Shown here: in pieces, positions 5,342 through 13,812 of the stretch
Layout: every line of letters starts with the position of its first letter
Position numbering within the stretch: the first letter of the stretch is position 1
From: an uncultured Flavobacteriales bacterium
GTDB lineage: Bacteria > Bacteroidota > Bacteroidia > Flavobacteriales > Crocinitomicaceae
Reading direction: 5' to 3'
Assembly: GCA_946886545.1 (NCBI GenBank)
Contig: CAMPIU010000021.1
Span: forward strand, 1 to 15,593
Length of the DNA stretch: 15,593 bases
Translations under genes and position numbers: made by a program
The notes under the pieces: model-generated
What the model was told of the DNA's origin: nothing
The model's input: the letters and a program-made list of their open reading frames with translations, nothing else
Database searches by the model: none

Positions 5342-7588
5342 ATGATAAAGTCTACTCTTTGCGTAATTTACGCTGCATTCCTTTCTGTGCAGTTAGCTAA
5401 AGCACAAATCACCGTTTTTGAACCCATGTCAGCTCAGATTGATTTCATTAGTCCACGAAGTTATAACCTGGAAGCCGGCAAAAGGTACAACAGCGAAATA
5501 TATTATTCCCATCCCGACTTCGGAAAGTTAACTTTCGATGCACCCTATGGCAAATCCGTCGTTGAAGATCTCAGTAAAAGAACTTATGATTCAAGATATT
5601 ACGTGGATCTGAATGATCCGACCTTCTTTTACATTCAAAAATCGAGTAAAGCCATCAACCTGTTTCAAGACGGGCTTTGGCGGGCAATAGATCCGACACT
5701 TCATGCCCTTTCATCTCAGGTTTATCAATCCGGAGTTCAGCCTTGCCCTACAAAACTGGATCTGGCGAATAAAAAAACCAGCTTCCAGCTAGGAGCATCT
5801 GAATTCAAATTCAACCATTATTCTTTGAAAATTGTCCACAACGATAACTCTGTTACGATGCACCAGGCTAATTGGTCACAGATCTCAGTTGGGAATGAAG
5901 GAGCTTATATCACCGATGTTTTTCCCGGAATTGACATGAAATTGGTTTTCAGAGAAGCAAGTATTGAATCCGATTTCATTATCCGCGAGAACCTGCATGT
6001 AAAGAAATTGGTGTTTATAGATCAATTGGAAATTCCTGCCTATTTGAACGGTTTTATTTACACCGATGAAACGGTTCTGAACGGACCGGTCATTTTTGAA
6101 AACATTTATACGGGAGAAGCAGAGATAAAATTCAACAGTGCGAGATGTCACGATGCTTCAGAAGGCAGATATTCATGGCTCAATCCATATACACTGAACG
6201 GGAGTACTTTGGAAATTTTATGCGATTCCATTCAACTAAACGATCCGGCAAAAGTATATCCGATAACCATTGATCCATTGGTTACAGTTGTGGGGCCAAT
6301 AGCTTCTGCAAATAATTTAATGGGTTCGCGTCCTTCACCGGCATTTTGCTCTAATATACTAAATGTTACTTTTCCCGGCGGGTCAACACCTTGGGATGTT
6401 TCTGCCGGATGGACCATCGTTTCCGATTTTTGTTATTTAACTTCCGGTTGGTTCTATGATGATTGCTGGAGATCCGAAGCCCAGATATGGATCACTTCCT
6501 CCTGCGGCGGAATTTCTCCAACCGGAGCACCCGGCACAATTTGGGCTTGCACGGCAGGCTGTAACAATATCGGCACATGGAATCCGGTACTGCCTTTTGC
6601 AACTTCAGGAACACAAACCCTTGCACAATGTTATACACCCTCATGTTCGAATCAGACGCTCAGCTTTACAATTAATTTTAATCGTTCCTATTGCACAGGA
6701 AATGGCACTTACGACAATTGCAATTGGGCAACAAACTATTGCAACTTTATGAATAACTGGAATGTAACTGTTCAGGGAAGAAATGCAGAAACATTATCAA
6801 ATACAGCTACCGGCAACGGTTCGGCTACTTATGCAGCAGCAACTTGTGCTTCCGGGACAACCTTGTTAAATCCGACAGCCCAATACGGTGTACCGGGATA
6901 TACCTATTCCTGGTCTACAGGAGCAACATCCAGTACGCTTACCGTTCCAAACGGTCCAAATACCTACACATGTCAGGTAACGGATGCATGCGGGACTGTG
7001 CGGACTGCCACATTTACAATTACTTGTCCTTTGGCTATCAATTTAAGTTCATTTGAAGTAGAAAATTCAGGAGATGATGTGGCGATCAATTGGGCCACCA
7101 GTTTCGAAAAAGAGAATAATCATTTTATCCTTCTAAGAGCCGGAAGTGATCTGAAATTTGAAGAGATTACTCAAGTATTGAGTCAGGGAGATTCGGAAGA
7201 CGCACAATTTTACTCCTTCGTGGACAGAAATCCGGTTGAAGGAATCAACTATTATCAATTAGCGATGGTTGATATCAATAATGAAATAAAATTATCCGAT
7301 ATCCGCTCTATTGAGAAACAAGGCTCTTCCAAACCTATTTCAATTTCTCCGAATCCGAATAATGGAAATTTTTCAATTCGCGTGCTTATTCCGGAAAGCG
7401 GAGATTATCTCGTTTCAATAACTTCCACCGAAGGAAAAGTGGTTTCACAGCAAGTTTATCCATTCAAAAAAGGTTCCCACACAAAACCATTTAATAAACT
7501 AAACATGCAAAAAGGTTCTTACATAGCAAGAATTCAATCGAAATCGGGAGGGAAATTCACATTGGAAGAGAAACTGGCAGTAGAATAA
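5342..7588 (+). CDS. Large cysteine-rich secreted protein with T9SS type A sorting domain
   Basis: This is a 748-residue exported protein. Residues 1-21 are a signal peptide (cleavage after AKA). Residues about 22-315 form a beta-rich region of unknown function ending in VYPITIDPLV, a phrase also typical of large secreted repeat-type proteins. Residues about 330-480 are a cysteine-rich domain with at least a dozen Cys (336, 364, 375, 388, 403, 407, 430, 435, 451, 460, 467), suggesting disulfides outside the cytoplasm. Residues about 500-562 resemble a PKD/SprB-type Ig-like module (YTYSWSTGATSSTLTV...YTCQVTDACG). Residues about 566-658 are the Fn3-like module often seen before sorting tails. 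Residues about 664-748 are a Por-secretion (type A) C-terminal domain: ISISPNPNNGNFSI, then EGKVV and KGSYIARI. It should be exported by Sec, then T9SS, and surface-attached or released. Its biochemical role is unknown. Confidence 0.9.
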   Translation: MIKSTLCVIYAAFLSVQLAKAQITVFEPMSAQIDFISPRSYNLEAGKRYNSEIYYSHPDFGKLTFDAPYGKSVVEDLSKRTYDSRYYVDLNDPTFFYIQKSSKAINLFQDGLWRAIDPTLHALSSQVYQSGVQPCPTKLDLANKKTSFQLGASEFKFNHYSLKIVHNDNSVTMHQANWSQISVGNEGAYITDVFPGIDMKLVFREASIESDFIIRENLHVKKLVFIDQLEIPAYLNGFIYTDETVLNGPVIFENIYTGEAEIKFNSARCHDASEGRYSWLNPYTLNGSTLEILCDSIQLNDPAKVYPITIDPLVTVVGPIASANNLMGSRPSPAFCSNILNVTFPGGSTPWDVSAGWTIVSDFCYLTSGWFYDDCWRSEAQIWITSSCGGISPTGAPGTIWACTAGCNNIGTWNPVLPFATSGTQTLAQCYTPSCSNQTLSFTINFNRSYCTGNGTYDNCNWATNYCNFMNNWNVTVQGRNAETLSNTATGNGSATYAAATCASGTTLLNPTAQYGVPGYTYSWSTGATSSTLTVPNGPNTYTCQVTDACGTVRTATFTITCPLAINLSSFEVENSGDDVAINWATSFEKENNHFILLRAGSDLKFEEITQVLSQGDSEDAQFYSFVDRNPVEGINYYQLAMVDINNEIKLSDIRSIEKQGSSKPISISPNPNNGNFSIRVLIPESGDYLVSITSTEGKVVSQQVYPFKKGSHTKPFNKLNMQKGSYIARIQSKSGGKFTLEEKLAVE

Positions 7589-7619
7589 CAAATCCGTACC
7601 CAAAAAAATCCAAATCAAT

Positions 7620-7661
7620 CAAAATAAAAACCCGACGTCCGTCAGTTGACGGAGTCGGGTT
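7620..7661 (-). terminator. Strong hairpin terminator between convergent genes
   Basis: An almost perfect 15-bp stem: outer arms AACCCGAC (7629-7636) and GTCGGGTT (7654-7661), inner arms TCCGTCA (7638-7644) and TGACGGA (7647-7653), loop GT, and one bulged G at 7637. On the minus strand it runs straight into TTTTTATTTT, so it is oriented to end transcripts of the fasciclin gene. The same stem could stop the T9SS transcript arriving from the left, but that side has no U-tract. Confidence 0.85.
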
Positions 7662-7753
7662 CACTCTGCTATGAGTTTGTTGGTTGGTACCATCCCGAAT
7701 CAATCTGACGCCGTAACTCAGGGTTCATTAGATTCGAGACTTTTACCGGAGTA

Positions 7754-8314
7754 TTACATTTTAGGCATCAATACTTTGTCAACAACGTGGATCACTCCAT
7801 TTGACTGATACACATCATAAGTAGAGATGTTTGAAACATTTCCTGCTTCATCTTTGATTGTAATATTGTGATCACCATTCATCATTGCCCACAATTTACC
7901 TCCTGAAACTGTTGTCATTTCAGCTTTACCTCCACCTTTCTTAATTGCTGCTGCAATTGTATTGAAATCCATTTTACCAGCAACCACGTGATAAGTCAAT
8001 ACTTTAACCAAAGTTGCTTTGTTCTCCGGTTTCAGCAATGTTTCAACTGTTCCCGAAGGAAGATTTTCGAAAGCGTCGTTTACTGGAGCAAATACCGTGA
8101 AGGGACCTTTTCCCTGTAAGGTCTCTACTAAACCCCCCGCTTTTACAGCTGCTACTAATGTCGTGTGATCTTTTGAATTTACCGCATTCTCCACAATGTT
8201 CTTCGCAGGATACATAGACTCTCCACCAACCATTACAGTAACATTTTGAGCAAATGAGTTAGAAAATAATGCTGTTGAAGCAAATAATGCGATTGATAAT
8301 AAACCCTTTTTCAT
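7754..8314 (-). CDS. Secreted fasciclin (FAS1) domain protein
   Basis: This is a 186-residue protein with a signal peptide at residues 1-22 (MKKGLLSIALFAS..., cleavage after SFA) and one FAS1 domain filling the rest. The family H1 signature is GPFTVFAPVNDAF (70-82), the YH pair is at 108-109 (TYHVVAGK), and the H2 signature is NGVIHVVDKVLMP (172-184). FAS1 proteins are cell-surface or secreted adhesion/matrix proteins; in bacteria the ligand is usually unknown. There is no membrane anchor, lipobox or T9SS tail, so it probably stays in the periplasm or leaves by another route. It is monocistronic: the mgtE stop is 122 nt upstream and the strong terminator lies downstream. No clear TAnnTTTG promoter was found upstream. 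Confidence 0.95.
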   Translation of the reverse strand: MKKGLLSIALFASTALFSNSFAQNVTVMVGGESMYPAKNIVENAVNSKDHTTLVAAVKAGGLVETLQGKGPFTVFAPVNDAFENLPSGTVETLLKPENKATLVKVLTYHVVAGKMDFNTIAAAIKKGGGKAEMTTVSGGKLWAMMNGDHNITIKDEAGNVSNISTYDVYQSNGVIHVVDKVLMPKM

Positions 8315-8436
8315 AATCGTAAGTTTTGAATTAAATAATTTGACTCAGTTACGACCAGAAAAAAGTTTTGGATTTTGGAAAACGAAAAAAAAATGAATTT
8401 ATTTTCGAATTGAATTATAACAAGCTGATTAACAAA

Positions 8437-9786
8437 TCATTCCAATAATAAAAGTCCTACAGTGAAATAGATAAAAAGTCCCAATACATCGTTGGTTGTG
8501 GTAACGAAAGGACCGGTTGCCAGTGCAGGGTCGATCTTATAACGATTTAATATCAGTGGAATCATGGTTCCGAAAATGGCTGCAAAAATGGTAACAGTAA
8601 GCAAAGAGATGCTTACAACAAGTGCCAAACGGTAATCATTGAAGAAATAAGAAATTCCAAAAATTAATGAAGAACAAAGCAAACCGTTCACCAAACCAAC
8701 AATAGATTCTTTTCCTACCTTGGAGAGAATACTGTCAAAAGGATCATTTCCACGGGCCAGTGATTGCACAACAATTGCAGAAGATTGTACTCCGACATTT
8801 CCTCCCATTGCAGTAATCAGGGGAATAAAAAAGGCAAGTGCAGGAAGGTGAGTAATGTTCGTTTCAAAGCGGGAAATTACCTGTGCACTCAAAATCCCTC
8901 CCAGCATTCCTATTAACAGCCAAGGCAAACGAGCTCTGGAAATGCGGAAAACACTTGAGTTCGATTCAACTTTTTCCGAGATACCCGAAGCCAATTGGAA
9001 ATCCTTATCAGCCTCTTCCTTGATTACATCCACAACGTCATCGATGGTAATACGACCAACTAATTTTCCTTGTAAATCGACTACCGGAACTGAAACGAGG
9101 TCGTACTTTTCCATCACCTTTGCAACCTTTTCCGAAGAATCACTTGTTGTGACGAATATCAAATTTTTACCTTCGTATAAATCTCGTATCGGAGTTTTAG
9201 GACTTGCAAAGAGCAATCTTTTTAAGGAAAGAACACCAACCAGTTTGTTCAGATCATCGATGACATAGATCGTATAAACCTGTTCTACATCTTCTGCCTG
9301 CCTGCGCAATTCGACCAATGCACGGTTTACTGGCCAATCCAATCTAGCCTGGATAAACTCCTTCTGCATCAAACCACCCGCAGTATCTTCATCATAGTTT
9401 AAAAGGTCAACGATGTCATCAGCCGCCTCATCATCTTCCATTTGAGAGATTACTTCCTGGATTTTGTCATCCGGAAGTTCTCCGAGGATATCTGCAGCGT
9501 CATCCGAATCAAGATTCTCCAATTGCTCTGCCATTTCCTTACTCGACAAAGTACCAAGGAAACGGTCACGAACCTCCTCTTCCAACTCCATCAAAACATC
9601 TGCCTGGAGTTCTTCATCTAATTGATAGTACAAATACTTGGACTGTTCCATGGACAATTCATCCATGATTTCTGCGATGTCCGCAAAGTGAAGATCTGTA
9701 ATGTGGAGTTTAATCCATTGATCATCCTCCGACGAGATAGCTTGTCGGATGCGCTCTAAGAATTCTTTCGTTAGTTCGAAACGCAT
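8437..9786 (-). CDS. mgtE: Magnesium transporter MgtE
   Basis: This is a 449-residue Mg2+ channel/transporter of the inner membrane, the family's usual length. The acidic N domain (about 1-130) carries repeated DDAADILGELPDD and DDEAADDIVDLL motifs, followed by the YDEDTAGGLMQKEF signature (131-144). Two CBS domains span about 145-265; in the family these bind Mg2+ and gate the pore. A connecting helix leads to five membrane segments from about 287 to 448, with the conserved pore elements FFIPLITAMGGNVGVQSS (319-336) and DPALATGPFVTTTNDVLG (419-436), where Asp433 corresponds to the ion-binding Asp of characterised MgtE. It follows the O-antigen-ligase gene on the same strand by 118 nt but has its own promoter. 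The start ATG 9786 lies shortly after that promoter. Confidence 0.97.
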   Translation of the reverse strand: MRFELTKEFLERIRQAISSEDDQWIKLHITDLHFADIAEIMDELSMEQSKYLYYQLDEELQADVLMELEEEVRDRFLGTLSSKEMAEQLENLDSDDAADILGELPDDKIQEVISQMEDDEAADDIVDLLNYDEDTAGGLMQKEFIQARLDWPVNRALVELRRQAEDVEQVYTIYVIDDLNKLVGVLSLKRLLFASPKTPIRDLYEGKNLIFVTTSDSSEKVAKVMEKYDLVSVPVVDLQGKLVGRITIDDVVDVIKEEADKDFQLASGISEKVESNSSVFRISRARLPWLLIGMLGGILSAQVISRFETNITHLPALAFFIPLITAMGGNVGVQSSAIVVQSLARGNDPFDSILSKVGKESIVGLVNGLLCSSLIFGISYFFNDYRLALVVSISLLTVTIFAAIFGTMIPLILNRYKIDPALATGPFVTTTNDVLGLFIYFTVGLLLLE

Positions 9787-9804
9787 GGATACTCAATTTT
9801 GATG

Positions 9805-9835
9805 CAAAAGTAAGTCTTTAAAAGCCAAGAAGCAA
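9805..9835 (-). promoter_or_regulatory. Bacteroidota-type promoter for mgtE
   Basis: On the minus strand, TACTTTTG (9812-9805) fits TAnnTTTG exactly. TTGC lies 19 nt upstream (9835-9832; GTTG with a 20-nt spacer), close to the usual -33 TTTG/TTG. Transcription would start about 9798, leaving a leader of roughly 10 nt. Best match in the window together with cysS. Confidence 0.55.
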
Positions 9836-9904
9836 CCTCTTGCTGTTTACCGCAATATTAAATAATGAGACCGGATGCTCAAAATATGATTGAAACGAAA
9901 ATTT

Positions 9905-11485
9905 TCAGTTATCAAACTTGCTTTCAGAGTACAGAATCTTCCTTCCAGTAATAAAATAAGCGAAGAAGAATGCTACAAATGAGACCCCCGTTTGAGTCTG
10001 CAAAGTATCCTCGATCAAAAAAGAGAGCATTGTGATCACCAGGAAACCAGTCCATTCAAAGGCGTTTATTTTTAAGGCAGTTACCAACTGAATAAACCAC
10101 AAGCTTACAAAAGCAATGAAACAAATAATTCCGGCTGTAATCCAGGATGTAAGAAACTGATTGTGGGTTAAATGTTGGTTTTGAACGGTCAACTTCGAAC
10201 GGTTCGTGCGGTAGGCCGAGGCAAAAGATTCTTTCATGTCTCCAACTCCGACACCGATGATCGGATGGGTTTTAATGATTGTCACTCCCGCTTTTAATGA
10301 TTCTATTTTTTCAAGAAGTGATTTTCCATTCGGATTTTCCGAACCATTCAACTGACCGCGCATCCGGTAGATTTGAGCGGATATTCCTCCTTTTGCCATT
10401 TCAACGGAAGCAAAGCCTAATTCCACATTCCGGATATCGCGTTTGGTCATTTTCTGGAAATCAGCAGAATCTTTTTTCAATCCTTTGGAAGTCATATACC
10501 TCCACAAAATATTGCGAATCGGATTTCCTTTGAGATCCACTCCGGTCCGGTAATTCACTTTTGACGATTCCGACCATTCTTTTTCCAATTCTTCGTCAGC
10601 TATGAAGGCATGAACAGGATATCCGTTTTCCCAGTTCATATTCTCAATTAAATCAAAGGTATAGAGATTTCCATTCACTGTTTTTGTTCCGTAATCGTAC
10701 GCACTGATCCGGACTTTATGAGGAATCGGTTGAAGTTTGATATAGAGAAAGATGCAAATGAATAAAATAAATGAGCTGAATACTGCAATAAAGCTTCTTT
10801 TCACCCAAAGCAAGCGAATCGATTTCACTTTAAAATAAAACATCATTAATACCACCCCTGAAAGGGTAAATACGCCCATCCAGATTTGCGAAAGGTTCGT
10901 GTAGAAAATGAACCACAAAGCCAAGATCAGCGCTATCCACCGGTACGGAAATTTCCGGATCCACCAGGCAGCACAAAACACCAAAGCCAGGATAATCATC
11001 ATTGCATAACGCAAATGCGAAACAAATAAAGAAAGACTTCTGATATCATCGTAGACCTTCGAACCCCACCAATGAAAATAGGTTCCTACGTTGATAAAAC
11101 TTGTAATAAAAACAGCAGATAAAAAGCTTAAAGCAACCCATTTGTAATGTTTGAAGTTCGTTAAAGGAATTGCAACGATTGCCAATGGAATAACATAAAG
11201 TGTCAGCTCTCTGCGAATCATATTCCATGCTTCGCCTTTATTTTCTGACCAGGACACGGAAAGGAGTTCAATCACCAGGTATGCAAACAAGAGCCAAAGC
11301 CATTTATTCGATCTCCAATTCTTCCAAACCGTGGGCCAATCCCAAAGCAAAATAAGGTTGAGACCCAACAACATGGTTCCAATGGAAAGAGGAATTTTAC
11401 TAAAGGGTAAACCTGCTGCAATACCAAGCATTGCAAGCAATTGAATATAATAATGAACGGGTTTCCCGGTCAGTTTATCCAGCAT
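9905..11485 (-). CDS. O-antigen ligase family (Wzy/WaaL-like) membrane protein
   Basis: This is a 526-residue polytopic inner-membrane protein. Hydrophobic segments cover about residues 12-250 and 443-515, separated by a large soluble loop at about 250-440. The loop ends with the family hallmark THPIIGVGVGD (406-416) followed by QNQHLTHNQFLTSW (435-448), the pattern of the Wzy_C domain; the His in HNQ is likely important. Members either join O-antigen to lipid A core or polymerise surface glycans on the periplasmic face. No glycan gene cluster is next to it, so its substrate is unknown. It starts 28 nt below the S41 protease stop and is probably co-transcribed with it. The loop is long for this family. 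Confidence 0.85.
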   Translation of the reverse strand: MLDKLTGKPVHYYIQLLAMLGIAAGLPFSKIPLSIGTMLLGLNLILLWDWPTVWKNWRSNKWLWLLFAYLVIELLSVSWSENKGEAWNMIRRELTLYVIPLAIVAIPLTNFKHYKWVALSFLSAVFITSFINVGTYFHWWGSKVYDDIRSLSLFVSHLRYAMMIILALVFCAAWWIRKFPYRWIALILALWFIFYTNLSQIWMGVFTLSGVVLMMFYFKVKSIRLLWVKRSFIAVFSSFILFICIFLYIKLQPIPHKVRISAYDYGTKTVNGNLYTFDLIENMNWENGYPVHAFIADEELEKEWSESSKVNYRTGVDLKGNPIRNILWRYMTSKGLKKDSADFQKMTKRDIRNVELGFASVEMAKGGISAQIYRMRGQLNGSENPNGKSLLEKIESLKAGVTIIKTHPIIGVGVGDMKESFASAYRTNRSKLTVQNQHLTHNQFLTSWITAGIICFIAFVSLWFIQLVTALKINAFEWTGFLVITMLSFLIEDTLQTQTGVSFVAFFFAYFITGRKILYSESKFDN

Positions 11486-11513
11486 AAGTAATCGCTATAT
11501 AAATCGATAACGC

Positions 11514-13154
11514 TTATTTTCCGAGAATAGTATTGACCCTTTTTGTATCAGATAGAACTTCGATCGCTTTTTGAACATCCTTGTCGAATTGAAAGGCTTG
11601 TTCCGCACGACCATTTTGATAATAATAACGCGATACGATCTCACTGGACAAAATCTCAGATATTTCTTCTTTGAACTTATCCAAGTCACGTTCTTTAGAT
11701 GGAGTCACTTTCGATAACAATTGTTCATAGTCCGCTTTAATATCCTCGAAATAGCCCTCATCTTCAGCTGTTTTTTTCATGCGCTCCAATTGTTCTTCGG
11801 ATGCTGTTGAGTAGGTAAATTCCTGTTTCAGGGCATAAGCTTTGAACGCCGCATAGTCTTCCTCACTTAGCTTGAATGTTTTAGCCGGAGCAATCGTTTC
11901 GTGAGAACGTTTGTAATCCGTTGCAAAATTGAAAATCACATTGTTACTTACCAGCATTAACAACAACCGCGAGTAATCATCCTTTTCAACTACGATATCC
12001 GGTTCAATTCCACGGCCATCGATTACTTTTCTCCCGTTGGCAGTTGCAAACGTCTTCAGCAATGAATCTGCAATCGCCTTCGGTTTATCCACCAGTTCTT
12101 TATCATAGTACTCCAGGCGCTGCACACAACGGCCGGAAGGTGTATAGTATTTTGAAATCGTCAGCTTGATTTTTGAACCGTATTTCAAATCAAAAGTACG
12201 CTGAACCAAGCCTTTTCCATATGAATTTTCACCAATAATCACCGCCCGATCCAAATCCTGCAAACTTCCCGAAACGATCTCAGAAGCCGAAGCGGAGCCG
12301 CCATCAACCAAAACAACCAAGGGAATATTTAAATCCAAAGGATCCGCTGATGTCGAATACGTTCTGTTTTCTTCCGGAATACGCCCTTTTGTTGTAACTA
12401 CCGTTTGACCTTTTTTCACAAAAATATTGACAATTTTAACCGCTTCAATTAATAAACCACCGCCGTTTCCGCGTAAATCCAAAACCAATGAAGTCATTCC
12501 CTGTTGTCTCAACTTTCCATAAGCAGCAATTACTTCTGCGGAAGCAGTTTGAGTAAAGCCGTTCAATTTAATATATCCGGTTGTTCCATTGCTCAGCATC
12601 CCGAAATAAGGAACATCTGCCAGCTTAATTTCATCCCGTGTAATCGAAATCGTTTTTTCTTGTCCGGCGCGCTCTACTTTTAATTCGATTGTTGAACCTT
12701 TCGGTCCGCGCAATGCATCTGAAACCTCATCACTTGGTTTGTCTTTCATATTTTTTCCGTCAATAGAAAGAATTTTATCTCCAGCCATTGCTCCCGACAA
12801 CTGGGCCGGTTTTCCTTCATAAGGTTCTGCAATAAACGTATATTCACCCATTTTACGGATCAAAGCACCAATTCCACCATATTGTCCGGTAGTCATCATG
12901 CGGTAATCTTCCATATTTGACTCGTGGTAGTAAACCGTATAAGGATCAAGCTGTTTCAGCATGGCATCGATGGCTGTTTTGCTCATCTCACCCGGTTTGA
13001 TCTCATCCACGTAATTAGTTTCCAATTGCTGAAAAATGAGATCCATTAACTCCATGGATTTAATTTCCTCGAATCCGTTGGACTGGGCTTTAACCGGGGA
13101 ATTGAAACCAATAAGAATGGTTACCAAGGCTAAAACATGCAAGAACTGCTTCAT
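11514..13154 (-). CDS. C-terminal processing protease (S41, CtpA/Prc-type)
   Basis: This is a 546-residue exported serine protease. The signal peptide is at residues 1-23 (cleavage after VKA). A helical N-terminal part is followed by a PDZ domain at about 90-170 (YGGIGALIRK...GDKILSIDGK) that binds C-terminal tails of substrates. The S41 catalytic core at about 180-350 contains LVLDLRGNGGG (223-233), VDGGSASASEIVSG with probable nucleophile Ser289, and GENSYGKGLVQ with the general-base Lys314. The Ser-Lys spacing of 25 matches that of E. coli Prc. A C-terminal helical region of about 150 residues follows. It acts in the periplasm on damaged or envelope proteins. It is downstream of rnpA and 28 nt upstream of the O-antigen-ligase gene on the same strand. 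Confidence 0.95.
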   Translation of the reverse strand: MKQFLHVLALVTILIGFNSPVKAQSNGFEEIKSMELMDLIFQQLETNYVDEIKPGEMSKTAIDAMLKQLDPYTVYYHESNMEDYRMMTTGQYGGIGALIRKMGEYTFIAEPYEGKPAQLSGAMAGDKILSIDGKNMKDKPSDEVSDALRGPKGSTIELKVERAGQEKTISITRDEIKLADVPYFGMLSNGTTGYIKLNGFTQTASAEVIAAYGKLRQQGMTSLVLDLRGNGGGLLIEAVKIVNIFVKKGQTVVTTKGRIPEENRTYSTSADPLDLNIPLVVLVDGGSASASEIVSGSLQDLDRAVIIGENSYGKGLVQRTFDLKYGSKIKLTISKYYTPSGRCVQRLEYYDKELVDKPKAIADSLLKTFATANGRKVIDGRGIEPDIVVEKDDYSRLLLMLVSNNVIFNFATDYKRSHETIAPAKTFKLSEEDYAAFKAYALKQEFTYSTASEEQLERMKKTAEDEGYFEDIKADYEQLLSKVTPSKERDLDKFKEEISEILSSEIVSRYYYQNGRAEQAFQFDKDVQKAIEVLSDTKRVNTILGK

Positions 13155-13159
13155 ATATT

Positions 13160-13240
13160 TTAAATTTCTTTTATCTGCGCTGCCGCTTGATTTTCATCAA
13201 AAAGCTTCGCTTTTTCTTGTGAGTTAACTTCAAAAATCAT
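13160..13240 (-). CDS. Candidate 26-residue micro-ORF before the S41 protease gene
   Basis: ATG at 13240 opens a 26-codon frame ending in TAA 5 nt before ATG 13154 of the protease. The predicted peptide (MIFEVNSQEK...AAAQIKEI) has a protein-like composition rich in Glu, Lys, Gln and Ala. A short hairpin (AAAAAGC/GCTTTTT at 13199-13215) lies inside it. It could be a translated leader coupling to the protease, or a chance frame in untranslated sequence. Confidence 0.2.
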   Translation of the reverse strand: MIFEVNSQEKAKLFDENQAAAQIKEI

Positions 13241-13345
13241 TCCGTAAAATGATCTCTAAGAAGGTAAAAATACCGAAAGATTGGGAAAAGGATTGGTTTT
13301 TTTAGGTTTTTTGACGAATGCTCCATCCATTGAGATTGAATCCGT

Positions 13346-13738
13346 TCAATTTTCATTCGTTTCAGTCAATTCTGCCATTAACTTCCCGATCAATTTTCGC
13401 ACACATTTTTCCAGTTCCGGGTAAGTTAATATTTCTTTGTTCGTATAAACAATGAATAAGGATAACTGTTTTCCGCTTGCATTCAACAAATCCTCCAAAG
13501 GTTGTTTTTCCCTTCGAAGTACTTCTTTTATCAAACGCTTCACATAATTGCGATCGTGTGCCCGTTTAAACAGGCGCTTAGGTGCAGAAAGCACGACCTG
13601 GAAAGGAACTTTCTCTATCGATTTACTCTCTAAATAATATGCCGTTAAAGGAAAGGCACGCAGCTGTTTTCCCTCCTTAAAGAGACTGTCGATCGTTTTT
13701 CGACTGCAGAGTTTGTATGCTTTTCCGAAATGTTCCAT
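13346..13738 (-). CDS. rnpA: Ribonuclease P protein component
   Basis: This is a 130-residue basic protein, the usual size for RnpA. It joins the catalytic RNase P RNA to remove 5' leaders from precursor tRNAs in the cytoplasm. Evidence: N-terminal LCSRKTIDSLFKEGK, the central beta strand FQVVLSAPKRLFKRA, and the RNR signature HDRNYVKRLIKEVLRR (61-76), which contacts RNA. In many bacteria rnpA is next to rpmH; here it lies between cysS and an S41 protease gene, with no rpmH or yidC in sight. The start is ATG 13738 (MEHFGKAYKL), 88 nt below the cysS stop. The stop overlaps a small inverted repeat (ATTGAA/TTCAAT, 13335-13350). Confidence 0.95.
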   Translation of the reverse strand: MEHFGKAYKLCSRKTIDSLFKEGKQLRAFPLTAYYLESKSIEKVPFQVVLSAPKRLFKRAHDRNYVKRLIKEVLRREKQPLEDLLNASGKQLSLFIVYTNKEILTYPELEKCVRKLIGKLMAELTETNEN

Positions 13739-13740
13739 TG

Positions 13741-13812
13741 GGATATTAGGATTTAAAACAGGACATCAGGATTTTAAGATTATTACAATCCAAGTCCTGA
13801 TGTCTTATATCC
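13741..13812. repeat. Inverted repeat of short degenerate words between cysS and rnpA
   Basis: GACATCAGGA (13762-13771) has an exact inverted copy at 13795-13804, and GGATAT (13741-13746) has one at 13807-13812. The gap sequence is composed almost wholly of variants of AGGATTT, AGGACAT and TTAAGA, on one strand in the left half and on the other in the right half. The transcript through cysS-rnpA would fold here, ending only 2 nt before the rnpA start. Confidence 0.6.

Noticed and set aside
7669..7753. tRNA-like look (GGTTC and ATTCGAG strings) in the gap below the fasciclin gene
   Set aside because: No acceptor stem, anticodon arm or T arm can be paired on either strand.
8315..8436. Terminator or promoter between mgtE and the fasciclin gene
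   Set aside because: There are A/T runs and a TTCGAA palindrome, but no stable stem followed by a T-run and no TAnnTTTG with a partner box could be supported.
13199..13215. AAAAAGC/GCTTTTT hairpin as the rnpA terminator
   Set aside because: The stem is short and AT-rich, its T-run is part of the stem itself, and it lies about 130 nt below the rnpA stop, inside a possible small frame.
13256..13330. 24-codon minus-strand frame (MDGAFVKKPKKTNPF...) below rnpA
   Set aside because: Its lysine/proline/phenylalanine run comes from A- and T-rich tracts, with no start context or coupling to a neighbour. It is most likely chance.
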